From positions 310,001-374,000 of the forward strand of contig CAWFFB010000014.1 of assembly GCA_963814975.1 (NCBI GenBank): a stretch of DNA of 64,000 bases, in the 5' to 3' direction. The translations under genes were made by a program, and so were the position numbers. The DNA comes from CAVUXJ01 sp963814975 (GTDB taxonomy: Bacteria > Acidobacteriota > Vicinamibacteria > Vicinamibacterales > CAVVIG01). A model generated the notes under the pieces. That model was not told the origin of the DNA and did not search any database. It was given only the letters and a program-made list of their open reading frames with translations. This document shows, in pieces, positions 27,956 through 36,201 of the stretch (position 1 is its first letter; every line of letters begins with the position of its first letter).

Positions 27956-28759
27956 CCGTCTCTCGTCAAGGCTGCGCTCCTCGGTATCCTCCAGGGGCTG
28001 ACCGAGTTTCTTCCCATCTCATCGACGGCCCATCTGATCATCGCGGGGCGACTGCTCCGATATGAGGATCCGGGCGGAGTGTTCAAGGTGATGATTCAGC
28101 TCGGATCGATCCTGGCCGTGATGTGGCTGTATCGCGCCAGAATTCTGAACGTCCTCGCCGGGCTCGCCTCGGACCCCGACGCCCGGCACTTTGCGCTGAT
28201 GATTCTGGCTGCGTTCCTCCCCTCGCTCGTGGCCGGCGCATTGCTCGCCGGCTTCGTGAAGTCGGTCCTCTACGAGAGCCTCGCCGTCATCGCCGTGTCA
28301 TTCGTGCTGGGCGGCATCGTCATCCTGATCGTCGAGCGGACTCGCCCCGCGCCGCGGATTCCCGAGGCGGACCAGACGCCGCTGGCCCGCGCGATCGGCA
28401 TCGGATTGTTCCAGACGCTGGCGCTGATCCCGGGTGTCTCCCGTGCGGGCGCCACGATCGTCGGCGGCATGCTGCTCGGGCTCGACCGTCGAGCGGCTGC
28501 GGAGTTCTCCTTCTTCCTGGCGATGCCGACGATGGCCGCCGCGTTCGTCCACGACCTGTTCGAGGTGAAGGACCATCTCTCGGCCGGGCTGGCCACCGAG
28601 ATTGGCATCGGGTTCGTGATGGCGTTCGCCGCTGCCGCGCTGGTCATCAAGCCGTTTCTCGGGTTCGTGAGCCGATCGGGCTTTCGCCCCTTTGCCTGGT
28701 ACCGCATCGCCGCCGGCCTCGCGCTGATCGCCGCGATTGCCGCTGGCTGGACCCTGTAA
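27953..28759 (+). CDS. uppP: Undecaprenyl-diphosphate phosphatase
   Basis: A 268-residue BacA-type membrane phosphatase that regenerates undecaprenyl phosphate for peptidoglycan and other envelope glycans. Catalytic motifs are ILQGLTEFLPISSTAHLII (the (E/Q)xxxE region) and IPGVSRAGATIVGGMLLGLDR (PGxSRSxxT-like), with eight or so hydrophobic segments. Frame intact. The ATG is part of the last heptad of the preceding array and has no strong ribosome site. Members of this type can confer bacitracin resistance when overproduced. Confidence 0.92.
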   Translation: MPSLVKAALLGILQGLTEFLPISSTAHLIIAGRLLRYEDPGGVFKVMIQLGSILAVMWLYRARILNVLAGLASDPDARHFALMILAAFLPSLVAGALLAGFVKSVLYESLAVIAVSFVLGGIVILIVERTRPAPRIPEADQTPLARAIGIGLFQTLALIPGVSRAGATIVGGMLLGLDRRAAAEFSFFLAMPTMAAAFVHDLFEVKDHLSAGLATEIGIGFVMAFAAAALVIKPFLGFVSRSGFRPFAWYRIAAGLALIAAIAAGWTL

Positions 28760-28770
28760 CGGGAACGCTC

Positions 28771-29388
28771 ATGCAGTGGCTTCGCCGGCGCTTCATCGCC
28801 GGGTTCTTCGTGACGGTTCCGCTGTTCATCACCGTCGCGGCATTCGTGTGGCTGTTCGGCGTCGTGGATGGCCTGACCACACCTTTGTACGATCGGCTGC
28901 TCGGCCGCCACATTCCCGGCCTGGGTCTGGTGACCACGGCGGCCGCCATCGTGCTGGTGGGGGTCCTGGCCACAACCTGATCGGCAAGCGTCTGCTGCAG
29001 CGTGCCGAGGGCTATCTGCTGCGGCTGCCGTTGTTTCGAACGATTTATGCGCCGGTCAAGCAGCTGGTCGTGGCGTTTTCCCCGGACAACGAATCCGGGT
29101 TCAAGCGCGTCGTCATGCTCGAGCACAAGCAGGGTTATGCGCTGGGGTTTCTGACCCGGGAATTCACGGTGGAACGCGGAAACGGTCCGGAGCCGCTGGT
29201 GGCGGTGTATGTGCCCACGAATCACCTGTATCTGGGCGACATCGTCATCTGCGAGCGCAGACCGCGCGATGTTCCCCGACATCAGTGTCGAAGAGGGCAT
29301 CCGGATTTTTCTGACCGGCGGGATGGCGCTGCCGTCCCGGCTGCTCGGATTGCGCGACGAGGACCGCCCGCAGGACTTCCGGATATAA
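28771..29388 (+). CDS. DUF502-family membrane protein, frameshifted
   Basis: Inner-membrane protein of the DUF502 family, about 205 residues, role unknown. Two N-terminal helices (RFIAGFFVTVPLFITVAAFVW and LGLVTTAAAIVLVGVLA) precede GKRLLQRAEGYLLRLPLFRTIYAPVKQLV and a C-terminal soluble part ending MFPDISVEEGIRIFLTGGMALP, all family hallmarks. The frame breaks near 28970 (apparently one A missing in AACCTG) and near 29263 (one extra A before DRAMFPD). It sits 12 bases after uppP and probably shares its transcript. Confidence 0.8.
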
Positions 29389-29445
29389 TCCGAGCTTTTG
29401 TGTGCCCGAACATCCGGGCTCTTGATCCTGCTCTTACGAGGTGAG

Positions 29446-31921
29446 ATGAACTTGACGGTGCAGAAAATCGCGGGACCGATCATCGTCCCCATGTTGTTGC
29501 TGTGTTTCGTCGCCGCGGTGCCGAGCGTGGCGTCCGCCCAGCCGGCGCAGGTCCAGCTGGAAGCGGGCGGGGGCGAGGCCGCGCTCGTCATTCCCGACTT
29601 GTCGTCGGTGGACTTCCGCGGCATCAACGGCCGGACGCTCCTGATGGGCGGTCTGCGTGATCACCGCGCTCGGCCTGGTGTTCGGGTTGATGACCTTCAC
29701 GCAGCTCAAGAATCTGCCTGTGCACGCGTCGATGCTCGAGGTATCCGAGCTCATCTACGAGACGTGCAAGACGTATTTGATCACCCAGGGAAAGTTCATC
29801 CTGCTCCTGTGGATGTTCATCGCGGTGATCATCTCGGCGTACTACGGGTGGCTCAATCCGGTGGCAGGGAAACCGATCGGGGTGACGCTCCCGGTCATCT
29901 TGCTGTTCAGCCTGATCGGGATCGCAGGCAGTTACGGCGTCGCCTGGTTCGGCATCCGCGTGAACACGTTCGCCAACTCGCGGGCCGCGTTCGCGAGCCT
30001 GCGCGGGAAGCCCTTTCCGATATATGCGATCCCGCTGCGGTCCGGCATGAGCATCGGCATGCTGCTCATCAGCGTCGAGCTGCTGTTGATGCTCTGCATC
30101 CTGCTGTTCATTCCCGGCGACTACGCGGGGCCCTGCTTCATCGGCTTCGCCATCGGCGAATCGCTCGGTGCTGCCGCGCTCCGCATTGCCGGCGGCATCT
30201 TCACCAAGATCGCGGACATCGGGTCCGATCTCATGAAGATCGTCTTCAACATCAAGGAAGACGACGCCCGGAACCCGGGGGTGATTGCCGACTGCACGGG
30301 CGATAACGCGGGCGACTCGGTCGGTCCGAGCGCCGACGGCTTCGAGACATACGGCGTCACCGGCGTCGCGCTCATCTCGTTCATCCTCCTGGCCGTCCAC
30401 GACGCGCGCGTGCAGGTCCAGCTCCTCGTCTGGATCTTCGTGATGCGCATCATGATGATCGTGGCCAGCGGACTCTCGTACTTCGTCAACGAGGCCTACG
30501 CCAAGGGCAAGTACGGCAACGTCGACAAGATGAACTTCGAGGCGCCGCTGACCTCGCTGGTGTGGCTGACCTCCATCGTCTCGGTCATCATCACCTACGT
30601 CGTCTCCTACTTTCTCATTCCGGATCTCGGGGCCGGCTCGCTGTGGTGGAAGCTGTCGACCATCATCACGTGCGGCACGCTGGCGGGCGCGATCATTCCG
30701 GAGCTCGTGAAGGTGTTCACCTCGACCGAATCGGGGCACGTGCGGGAGGTCGTCGCCTCGTCGCGCGAGGGAGGGGCCTCGCTGAACATTCTGTCCGGCT
30801 TCGTCGCTGGGAACTTCAGCGCCTACTGGCTCGGTCTCAGCATCGTGTCCCTGATGGCGATCGCCTATGGCGTAAGCCTCTACGGCGTCGGCGAGCTCAT
30901 GCTCGCACCGGCCGTGTTCGCGTTCGGCCTGGTCGCGTTCGGGTTCCTGGGGATGGGCCCGGTCACGATTGCCGTCGACTCCTATGGTCCTGTTACCGAC
31001 AACGCCCAGTCGGTGTTCGAGTTGTCGGTGATCGAGCAGATGCCCGGTATCAAGGAGAGCCTCAAGCGAGAGTACGGCTTCGACGTCCGCTTCGATCGCG
31101 CGAAGGACCTCCTCGAGGAGAACGACGGCGCGGGGAACACCTTCAAGGCGACAGCCAAGCCGGTACTGATTGGTACGGCGGTCGTCGGCGCCACGACGTT
31201 GACCTTTTCGATCATCATGCTCCTCACCGCCGGCCTGACCGAGAATATCGAGAAGCTGTCGGTGCTTCATCCGCCGTTCCTGCTCGGGCTGATTACCGGC
31301 GGCGCCGTCATTTACTGGTTCACCGGCGCCTCGGCGCAGGCGGTCACCACCGGCGCGTATCGCGCGGTCGAGTTCATCAAAGCGAACATCCGGCTCGAAA
31401 GCGTGGAGAAGGCCTCCGTGGCCGACAGCAAGAAGGTCGTCGAGATCTGCACCCAGTACGCGCAGAAAGGGATGTTCAACATCTTCCTGACGGTCTTTTT
31501 CTCCACGCTGGCGTTTGCGTTTTTCGAGCCCTTCTTCTTCATCGGCTACCTTGTCTCGATCGCGCTCTTCGGTCTGTACCAGGCGATCTTCATGGCCAAC
31601 GCCGGCGGCGCCTGGGACAACGCGAAGAAAATTGTCGAAGTGGAGCTGAAGGCCAAGGGCACCCCGCTGCACGCCGCGACGGTCGTCGGCGACACGGTGG
31701 GCGACCCCTTCAAGGACACCTCTTCTGTTGCCATGAACCCGGTGATCAAGTTCACGACGCTTTTCGGCCTGCTGGCCGTGGAGTTGGCGGTGCGGCTCAC
31801 GGCCGATATGGGTCCCATGCTCGGCCACTTCCTGTCGGCGACATTTTTCGGGCTGTCGATGATCTTCGTGTGGCGCTCGTTCTACGGCATGCGGATCGGC
31901 TCAGGTGAGAAAGGTGTCTAG
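29446..31921 (+). CDS. hppA: Membrane-bound ion-translocating pyrophosphatase, one frameshift
   Basis: Couples pyrophosphate hydrolysis to H+ or Na+ export across the inner membrane. About 825 residues with a cleavable-looking leader (LLLCFVAAVPSVASAQ) and about sixteen helices. Active-site segments are KIADIGSDLMK, EDDARNPGVIADCTGDNAGDSVGPSADGFETYG and GDTVGDPFKDTSSVAMNPVIK. GNTFKATAKP has lysine where potassium-dependent enzymes have alanine, suggesting a potassium-independent type. The phosphate-binding loops differ somewhat from the plant consensus. One extra C near 29662 splits the first 72 residues from the rest. Ribosome site GAGGTGAG before ATG 29446. Confidence 0.88.
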
Positions 31922-31950
31922 GAAGGAGGCTTTCTCGGAAACGGAGCAGT

Positions 31951-31985
31951 CTCCCGGGGTTATTGGGCTGTGCCAGCCCAGGGAG
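31951..31985 (+). other. Nested hairpin after hppA
   Basis: GGGCTG (31965-31970) pairs with CAGCCC (31974-31979), enclosed by CTCCC and GGGAG. No U-run follows, so it may be an RNA stabiliser or a weak terminator. Confidence 0.5.
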
Positions 31986-32068
31986 CCGGTGTTGAGCCGA
32001 TTCATCGATTCCGGTGTCTAAGCTAAGGACGGGTCGCTCCCAGAGCCTGCAAGCACCGAAAAGTTCCG

Positions 32069-32098
32069 TTGACTCTCCGTTTTTCGACTGACTATAAT
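32069..32098 (+). promoter_or_regulatory. Sigma-70-type promoter for the tonB-exbB-exbD-exbD operon
   Basis: TTGACT (32069-32074), an 18-base spacer and a perfect TATAAT (32093-32098), about 85 bases before the tonB start at 32184. The best -10 match in the window. Confidence 0.75.
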
Positions 32099-32183
32099 TG
32101 CCGGCCTTGGCCGTCAGCCCGCGCACGCAGGCATACCGTCAGGCCTTTCAGAATCAGCGCCAGATCCGAGGAGGGGACATTCC

Positions 32184-32903
32184 GTGCCACGTGACATGTT
32201 TGGCGATATTGTTGATCCGTCGGTCAAGGTAGGCGGACAGAAGTGGTACACCGTTCCACTCTCGATCGTTGTCCACACGGTGGTGATTGGAGCCGTGGTC
32301 ATCATCCCGCTGATGGCGGCAGACGTTCTGCCGACGCCGCCGGGGATGATGAACGCCTTCGTCGCCGCACCACCGCCGCCGCCCCCACCCCCGCCGCCCC
32401 CACCGCCTCCCCAGGCGCAGGCCGCGCCGCCGCCGCCGACCGCGGAAGTGAACCCGGCCGCAGCCCCGGTGGAGGCGCCGAAGGAGATCGCTCCTGAGCC
32501 GGTCATAAACAAAGCGGCCGGCATAGAAGGCGGCATCGTCGGCGGTGTCACCGGAGGCATTGTTGGTGGACTCGAAGAAGCCCCGCCCCCGCCCCCGCCC
32601 CCGCCCCCGCCTCCGGCGCCGATACGCGTCGGCGGCCAGATCAAGCAGCCGACGCAGCTCAAACGCGTGAACCCGGTGTATCCGGCGATCGCGCAATCGG
32701 CGCGCGTCCAGGGGGTCGTGATTATCGAAGCGATCATCGGCCCGAACGGCAAGGTGCAGGAGGCCAAGGTCCTCCGGTCCATCCCGCTGCTCGATGCCGC
32801 CGCCCTCGACGCCGTGAAACAGTGGGAGTACACCCCGACGATGCTCAACAACATGCCGGTGCCGGTCATCATGACGGTCACCGTCAACTTCACGCTGCAG
32901 TAA
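32184..32903 (+). CDS. tonB: Energy transducer TonB
   Basis: A 239-residue TonB. A cytoplasmic N-terminus is followed by one membrane helix (TVPLSIVVHTVVIGAVVIIPLM, about 20-42), two proline tracts (11 prolines near 65 and 11 near 140) flanking a glycine-rich VGGVTGGIVGG stretch, and the globular C-terminal domain (RVNPVYPAIAQSARVQGVVIIEAIIGPNGKV to the end). It transmits proton-motive force to outer-membrane receptors. Ribosome site GAGGAGGGG lies 10 bases before the start. First gene of a four-gene operon ending at a terminator at 34695. Confidence 0.9.
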   Translation: MPRDMFGDIVDPSVKVGGQKWYTVPLSIVVHTVVIGAVVIIPLMAADVLPTPPGMMNAFVAAPPPPPPPPPPPPPPQAQAAPPPPTAEVNPAAAPVEAPKEIAPEPVINKAAGIEGGIVGGVTGGIVGGLEEAPPPPPPPPPPPAPIRVGGQIKQPTQLKRVNPVYPAIAQSARVQGVVIIEAIIGPNGKVQEAKVLRSIPLLDAAALDAVKQWEYTPTMLNNMPVPVIMTVTVNFTLQ

Positions 32904-32973
32904 GGTTTCCGTTCAAGTCATGTCCGGGCCAGCACGGCCCAATCGATGATTCGTCTCTGATGGAGGGTGGACA

Positions 32974-33645
32974 GTGGATTTAATCCAAATGTGGCAGTCG
33001 ATGGGATTTATCGCCAAGGGCGTGGCCTTCGTGCTCTTCTTCATGTCGATGTGGTCCATCGGCGTGGCGGTCGAGCGCATCTACACCTATGGCCAGGCGC
33101 GCAAGCAGTCGAAGCTGTTCGCCCCGCAAGTCGCGAAGCACCTCAAGGACGGCCGCCTCAAGGATGCGATCGCCCTGTCGTCGTCGAAGAACTATCGGTA
33201 CAGCCACCTGGCGAAGGTCGTCCTCGCCGGTCTGCAGGAGTATCAGTTTCAGCAGGAGAGCGGCAGTGGCCTCAGCCGTGAGGACGTGCTGGACACCGTG
33301 CGCCGCTCCATTCAGCGCGCGGCGGCCCTGACGGCCTCGGATTTGAAGAAGGGCGTGTCGGCACTGGCGACCATCGGATCGACGGCGCCGTTCGTCGGAC
33401 TGCTCGGAACGGTCGTCGGCGTCATCAACGCGTTCCAGGGCATTGCGACCAGCGGATCCGGTGGTATCGGCGCCGTGTCGGCCGGTATCGCCGAAGCGCT
33501 CGTCGAAACCGCGCTCGGGCTCGTCGTGGCGATTCCGGCGGTCTGGTTCTACAACTACCTGACCGGTCGCGTCGAGTACTTCAACGTGGAGATGGACAAC
33601 TCGTCGTCGGAGCTGGTCGACTTCTTCATCAGGAAGACTGCTTAA
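32974..33645 (+). CDS. exbB: MotA/TolQ/ExbB proton channel protein
   Basis: A 223-residue ExbB/TolQ-type protein with three membrane helices: residues about 10-30, and the pair in LATIGSTAPFVGLLGTVVGVINAF and AGIAEALVETALGLVVAIPAVWFYN, which form the channel core. With ExbD it converts the proton gradient into TonB motion. Start GTG at 32974 with GGAGGG eight bases upstream. The position between tonB and two exbD genes favours ExbB over TolQ. Confidence 0.9.
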   Translation: MDLIQMWQSMGFIAKGVAFVLFFMSMWSIGVAVERIYTYGQARKQSKLFAPQVAKHLKDGRLKDAIALSSSKNYRYSHLAKVVLAGLQEYQFQQESGSGLSREDVLDTVRRSIQRAAALTASDLKKGVSALATIGSTAPFVGLLGTVVGVINAFQGIATSGSGGIGAVSAGIAEALVETALGLVVAIPAVWFYNYLTGRVEYFNVEMDNSSSELVDFFIRKTA

Positions 33646-33746
33646 CGCAGGCGTTGGGTGATCGGCTCCGGGCTGTGGGCGCCGTACCATCGGCCCATCA
33701 GTCCATCGCCGATAGCCTAGAGCCGGTAGCCCAGGGAGATTTACAT

Positions 33747-34199
33747 ATGTCTATGGATCTTGGCGGCGCCAAGGGCGGAGTCAAGTCCGATATCAACGTG
33801 ACGCCGCTCGTCGACGTCATGTTGGTGCTGCTGATCATCATGATGCTCGTGGCGCCCCTGCTGCAGCAGGGCGTCCCGGTCAAGCTGCCGATCGCGTCGA
33901 ACTACAGCGACAAGCCGGAGACGCAGGAGCAGACGGTCGTGGCGATCGCCGCCGATAAGTCCTTCTACTTGAACGCGAAATTCGTGCCCGAGTACGAGCT
34001 CGCGATGCGGATCGAAGAAATCCTCAGGACGAAGATCGAGAAGATCGTCCTCATCAAGGCCGACGAAGGCGTCGACTATTCAGCCGTCATGGCGGCGATG
34101 GATCAGCTCCGGCAGGCGGGCATCGAAGACATCGGTCTGATCACGGAGCGTAGGCAGGCACAAGGGGCCGACGGGGCGCCGGGAGTGGGAGGAAACTGA
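33747..34199 (+). CDS. exbD: ExbD/TolR family biopolymer transporter
   Basis: A 150-residue ExbD-type protein: short cytoplasmic N-terminus, one helix DINVTPLVDVMLVLLIIMMLVAPL whose aspartate (TPLVDVMLVL) is the proton-carrying residue, and a periplasmic domain ending GIEDIGLITERR. Start ATG 33747 with AGGGAG upstream; the frame is open from 33654 but without a ribosome site. The stop overlaps the next exbD start (TGATG), indicating translational coupling. Confidence 0.9.
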   Translation: MSMDLGGAKGGVKSDINVTPLVDVMLVLLIIMMLVAPLLQQGVPVKLPIASNYSDKPETQEQTVVAIAADKSFYLNAKFVPEYELAMRIEEILRTKIEKIVLIKADEGVDYSAVMAAMDQLRQAGIEDIGLITERRQAQGADGAPGVGGN

Positions 34200-34666
34200 T
34201 GGCGCGCGCACACAAGCATTTCGGCGCCGAAACGGTCTTCAAGGCCGAGATTCCTCACGCCAGTCCGGACATGAACGTCACCCCGTTGATTGACGTGCTC
34301 CTCGTCCTCCTCGTCATCTTCATGGCGGCGTTGCCGTTGAGCCAGAAGGGCATCGACATCAACCTGCCGGCGGAAACCAAGAGCGCCCAGCAGCAGACAC
34401 CGGTCACCGGCCAGATCGTGCTCGAATACACCGCCGACGGGCGGATTGCCGTCAACAAGGAAGACATCGCGCTTCAGGCACTCCAGGGCCGGCTGCGCGA
34501 TATCTTCGCCGATCGCAACGAAAAGACGATGTTCATCATCGGCGCGGGTACGCTGAAATACCGGGACATTGTGAATGTCATCGACGCGGCGAAGGGTGCA
34601 GGCGTCGCGAAAGTCGGTATCGTGACCGAAGGCATGCGCAAGGCCGCCGGCGCCCCGGGCAACTAG
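34199..34666 (+). CDS. Second ExbD/TolR family protein
   Basis: A 155-residue paralogue of the preceding gene, with MNVTPLIDVLLVLLVIFMAALPL as the single helix (conserved aspartate in LIDVLL) and a periplasmic domain ending VAKVGIVTEGMRKA. Two different ExbD subunits in one operon occur in several diderm lineages and may form a hetero-oligomeric plug. Translation is coupled to the first exbD by a four-base overlap. Followed by a strong terminator-type hairpin. Confidence 0.9.
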   Translation: MARAHKHFGAETVFKAEIPHASPDMNVTPLIDVLLVLLVIFMAALPLSQKGIDINLPAETKSAQQQTPVTGQIVLEYTADGRIAVNKEDIALQALQGRLRDIFADRNEKTMFIIGAGTLKYRDIVNVIDAAKGAGVAKVGIVTEGMRKAAGAPGN

Positions 34667-34694
34667 GATCAGGCCCGGACATCCCGTCCGCTCA

Positions 34695-34728
34695 AACGGC
34701 CGCCCACGTCGGGCGGCCGTTCTCATTT
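34695..34728 (+). terminator. Terminator of the tonB operon
   Basis: Eleven-base perfect stem AACGGCCGCCC / GGGCGGCCGTT with loop ACGTC, followed by CTCATTT. The U-run is interrupted, but the stem is very strong. Confidence 0.75.
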
Positions 34729-34759
34729 AACGGTGACCTGTGAACCGGGGTGTCGCTCT

Positions 34760-34853
34760 CGTACGTAGTGTCCGGCTCTTACAGCGGGTTTTCACAATGC
34801 CGCCGTTAGGGGTGTCGGCTTTGCCTACGTGGTGTCCGTTTTCAGCCGGAGGT
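34760..34853. repeat. Two copies of a GTGTCCG-containing repeat
   Basis: TACGTAGTGTCCGGCTCTTA (from 34762) is followed 60 bases on by CTACGTGGTGTCCGTTTTC and AGCCGGAGG (34825-34852). The same TCCGG/CCGGA dyad with GTGTCC/GGACAC occurs at 57964. The gap 34731-34940 holds no gene that I can support. Confidence 0.5.
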
Positions 34854-34943
34854 GGCGACGGGCCTTGCTGGCTCTGAGAAGCGCAGGCCTCTGAAGTGAG
34901 AGGTGGGCGTCAGGCCAGTGACCGCGCCACGGCTCTAAAGAGA

Positions 34944-34971
34944 GAGGCCGCCGGATGCAGCCGGCGGCCTC
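34944..34971. terminator. Hairpin after the TPR lipoprotein gene
   Basis: Eleven-base stem GAGGCCGCCGG / CCGGCGGCCTC with a six-base loop, bordered by AAAGAG and TTTCC. It lies about 30 bases beyond the minus-strand TPR gene and is its likely terminator, although only short T-rich tails follow. Confidence 0.6.
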
Positions 34972-35001
34972 TTTCCTGATCGAGCGAGCAACGGCGCGTT
35001 G

Positions 35002-36000
35002 CTAGTTGGCTCCGGCCGTCTTCTTTTTCTTGAGCTCTTCCGCCTGGCTTTGCAGCTGGGTGGCCTCTTTGATCAGCGCCTGCTGTCTGGCGGGATTCTT
35101 CTCCAGGAGCGCTTCGGTTCGCAGCAGCAGGCCTTTGTAGACCAGGGCTTCGAGATAATCCGGCCTGATCTGCAGGGCGCGTTCGACGGCTTTGAGCCCC
35201 TTCTCGACGTTCTCCATCTTCTCGGGTTCCCGCAGGGCCACGTTGCGCTGGGCGTTGTCCCAGTAATACGTCGAGATCATATAGTAGGCTTCCGGATTGT
35301 TCGGTTCCAAGGCGGCTCGCTGTTCGAGCGCCTCGATCGTCTTCTCGAATTGCCCCTGCCGGTTGTAGTAGCCGGCCAGCTGCATGTAGCCAGCCGAATC
35401 GCTCGGCTTGACGTCCTTGCCCAGGATCAGCATCTGCTCGGCTTCCGGATACGCGCCCGCGTCCTCGTAGAGCTTTGCCAGCGCGTAGTAGTTGGCCGGA
35501 TCCTGTGGCTCGGCCTGGATCATCCGCTGGATGACGGGTTCGGCCTTCCCGGGATCGTTGAGCTTGTCGGCGCCATACGCCGACGCCAGGTACTGGAGCG
35601 ACAGCATCTTCAGCTTCGTCTCTTCCGGCTTGTCGAGCTTCTGCGCGGCGAGCTCGTAGTTCTCGACGGCCTTGGCCAGCCTCGCTTCGTTCGCCGGATC
35701 CGCGTCGCGCAGGCCAGGTCTGTAAAGGTTGTCGTAGCTGTTCGCGAGGTAGAAATAGACTTGCGTCAGGTTCGGGTCGTTGCGGAGGGTTTCTTCGTAC
35801 AGTTCGATGGCTCTCTCGTAGTTCTGGGCCTGATACGCGGAATTGGCCTCCCGGAACCTCATCTTCGCCTTGAGCTCGGCCACCTTCGAACAGGCTACGG
35901 TCGACGACACACCGAGCATCGCCACGAGGGCGACCGCGGCTGCTCTCCTGAAGCCCCATGGCATGCGCACGTCGCCGCCTTTCCCGCCGTTCATCGACAT
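35002..36000 (-). CDS. TPR-repeat lipoprotein
   Basis: A 332-residue protein with a lipoprotein-type N-terminus (RRAAAVALVAMLGVSSTVAC, cysteine near residue 37) followed by about seven tetratricopeptide units, such as ANSAYQAQNYERAIELYEETL, PANYYALAKLYEDAGAYPEAEQML and AGYYNRQGQFEKTIEALEQRA. The last 25 residues are charged and end in KKKKTAGAN. Probably an outer- or inner-membrane-anchored scaffold. AAGGAAC precedes the ATG at 36000. It has a good promoter of its own and converges with the tonB operon. Confidence 0.8.
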   Translation of the reverse strand: MSMNGGKGGDVRMPWGFRRAAAVALVAMLGVSSTVACSKVAELKAKMRFREANSAYQAQNYERAIELYEETLRNDPNLTQVYFYLANSYDNLYRPGLRDADPANEARLAKAVENYELAAQKLDKPEETKLKMLSLQYLASAYGADKLNDPGKAEPVIQRMIQAEPQDPANYYALAKLYEDAGAYPEAEQMLILGKDVKPSDSAGYMQLAGYYNRQGQFEKTIEALEQRAALEPNNPEAYYMISTYYWDNAQRNVALREPEKMENVEKGLKAVERALQIRPDYLEALVYKGLLLRTEALLEKNPARQQALIKEATQLQSQAEELKKKKTAGAN

Positions 36001-36081
36001 AGTTTTGTTCCTTGTGATAAAGCTAGGACCTGCACCCGTTGCCGCGAGGTTTCAGGCCAGGAGAACCTGTAACTGTCGCAC

Positions 36082-36111
36082 AGTATAGTGAAGCCAAAAA
36101 AAATATGTCAA
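36082..36111 (-). promoter_or_regulatory. Sigma-70-type promoter for the TPR lipoprotein gene
   Basis: On the minus strand, perfect TTGACA (36106-36111), an 18-base spacer containing an eight-T tract, and TATACT (36082-36087). It lies about 80 bases before the start codon at 36000. Confidence 0.75.
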
Positions 36112-36201
36112 GGCAGCCGGGCCGGCCCTCCCCTTGCGGGAGCCCGCCCGGGCCATTGGGTAGTAACTCTTCGCCTAACAACTGGTTAGACACCGATTTC
36201 C

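Noticed and set aside
29624..31828. 734-codon open frame on the minus strand
   Set aside because: It lies antisense to hppA in a codon-position-biased GC-rich gene; its translation is low-complexity and charged with no domain, while hppA is clearly conserved.
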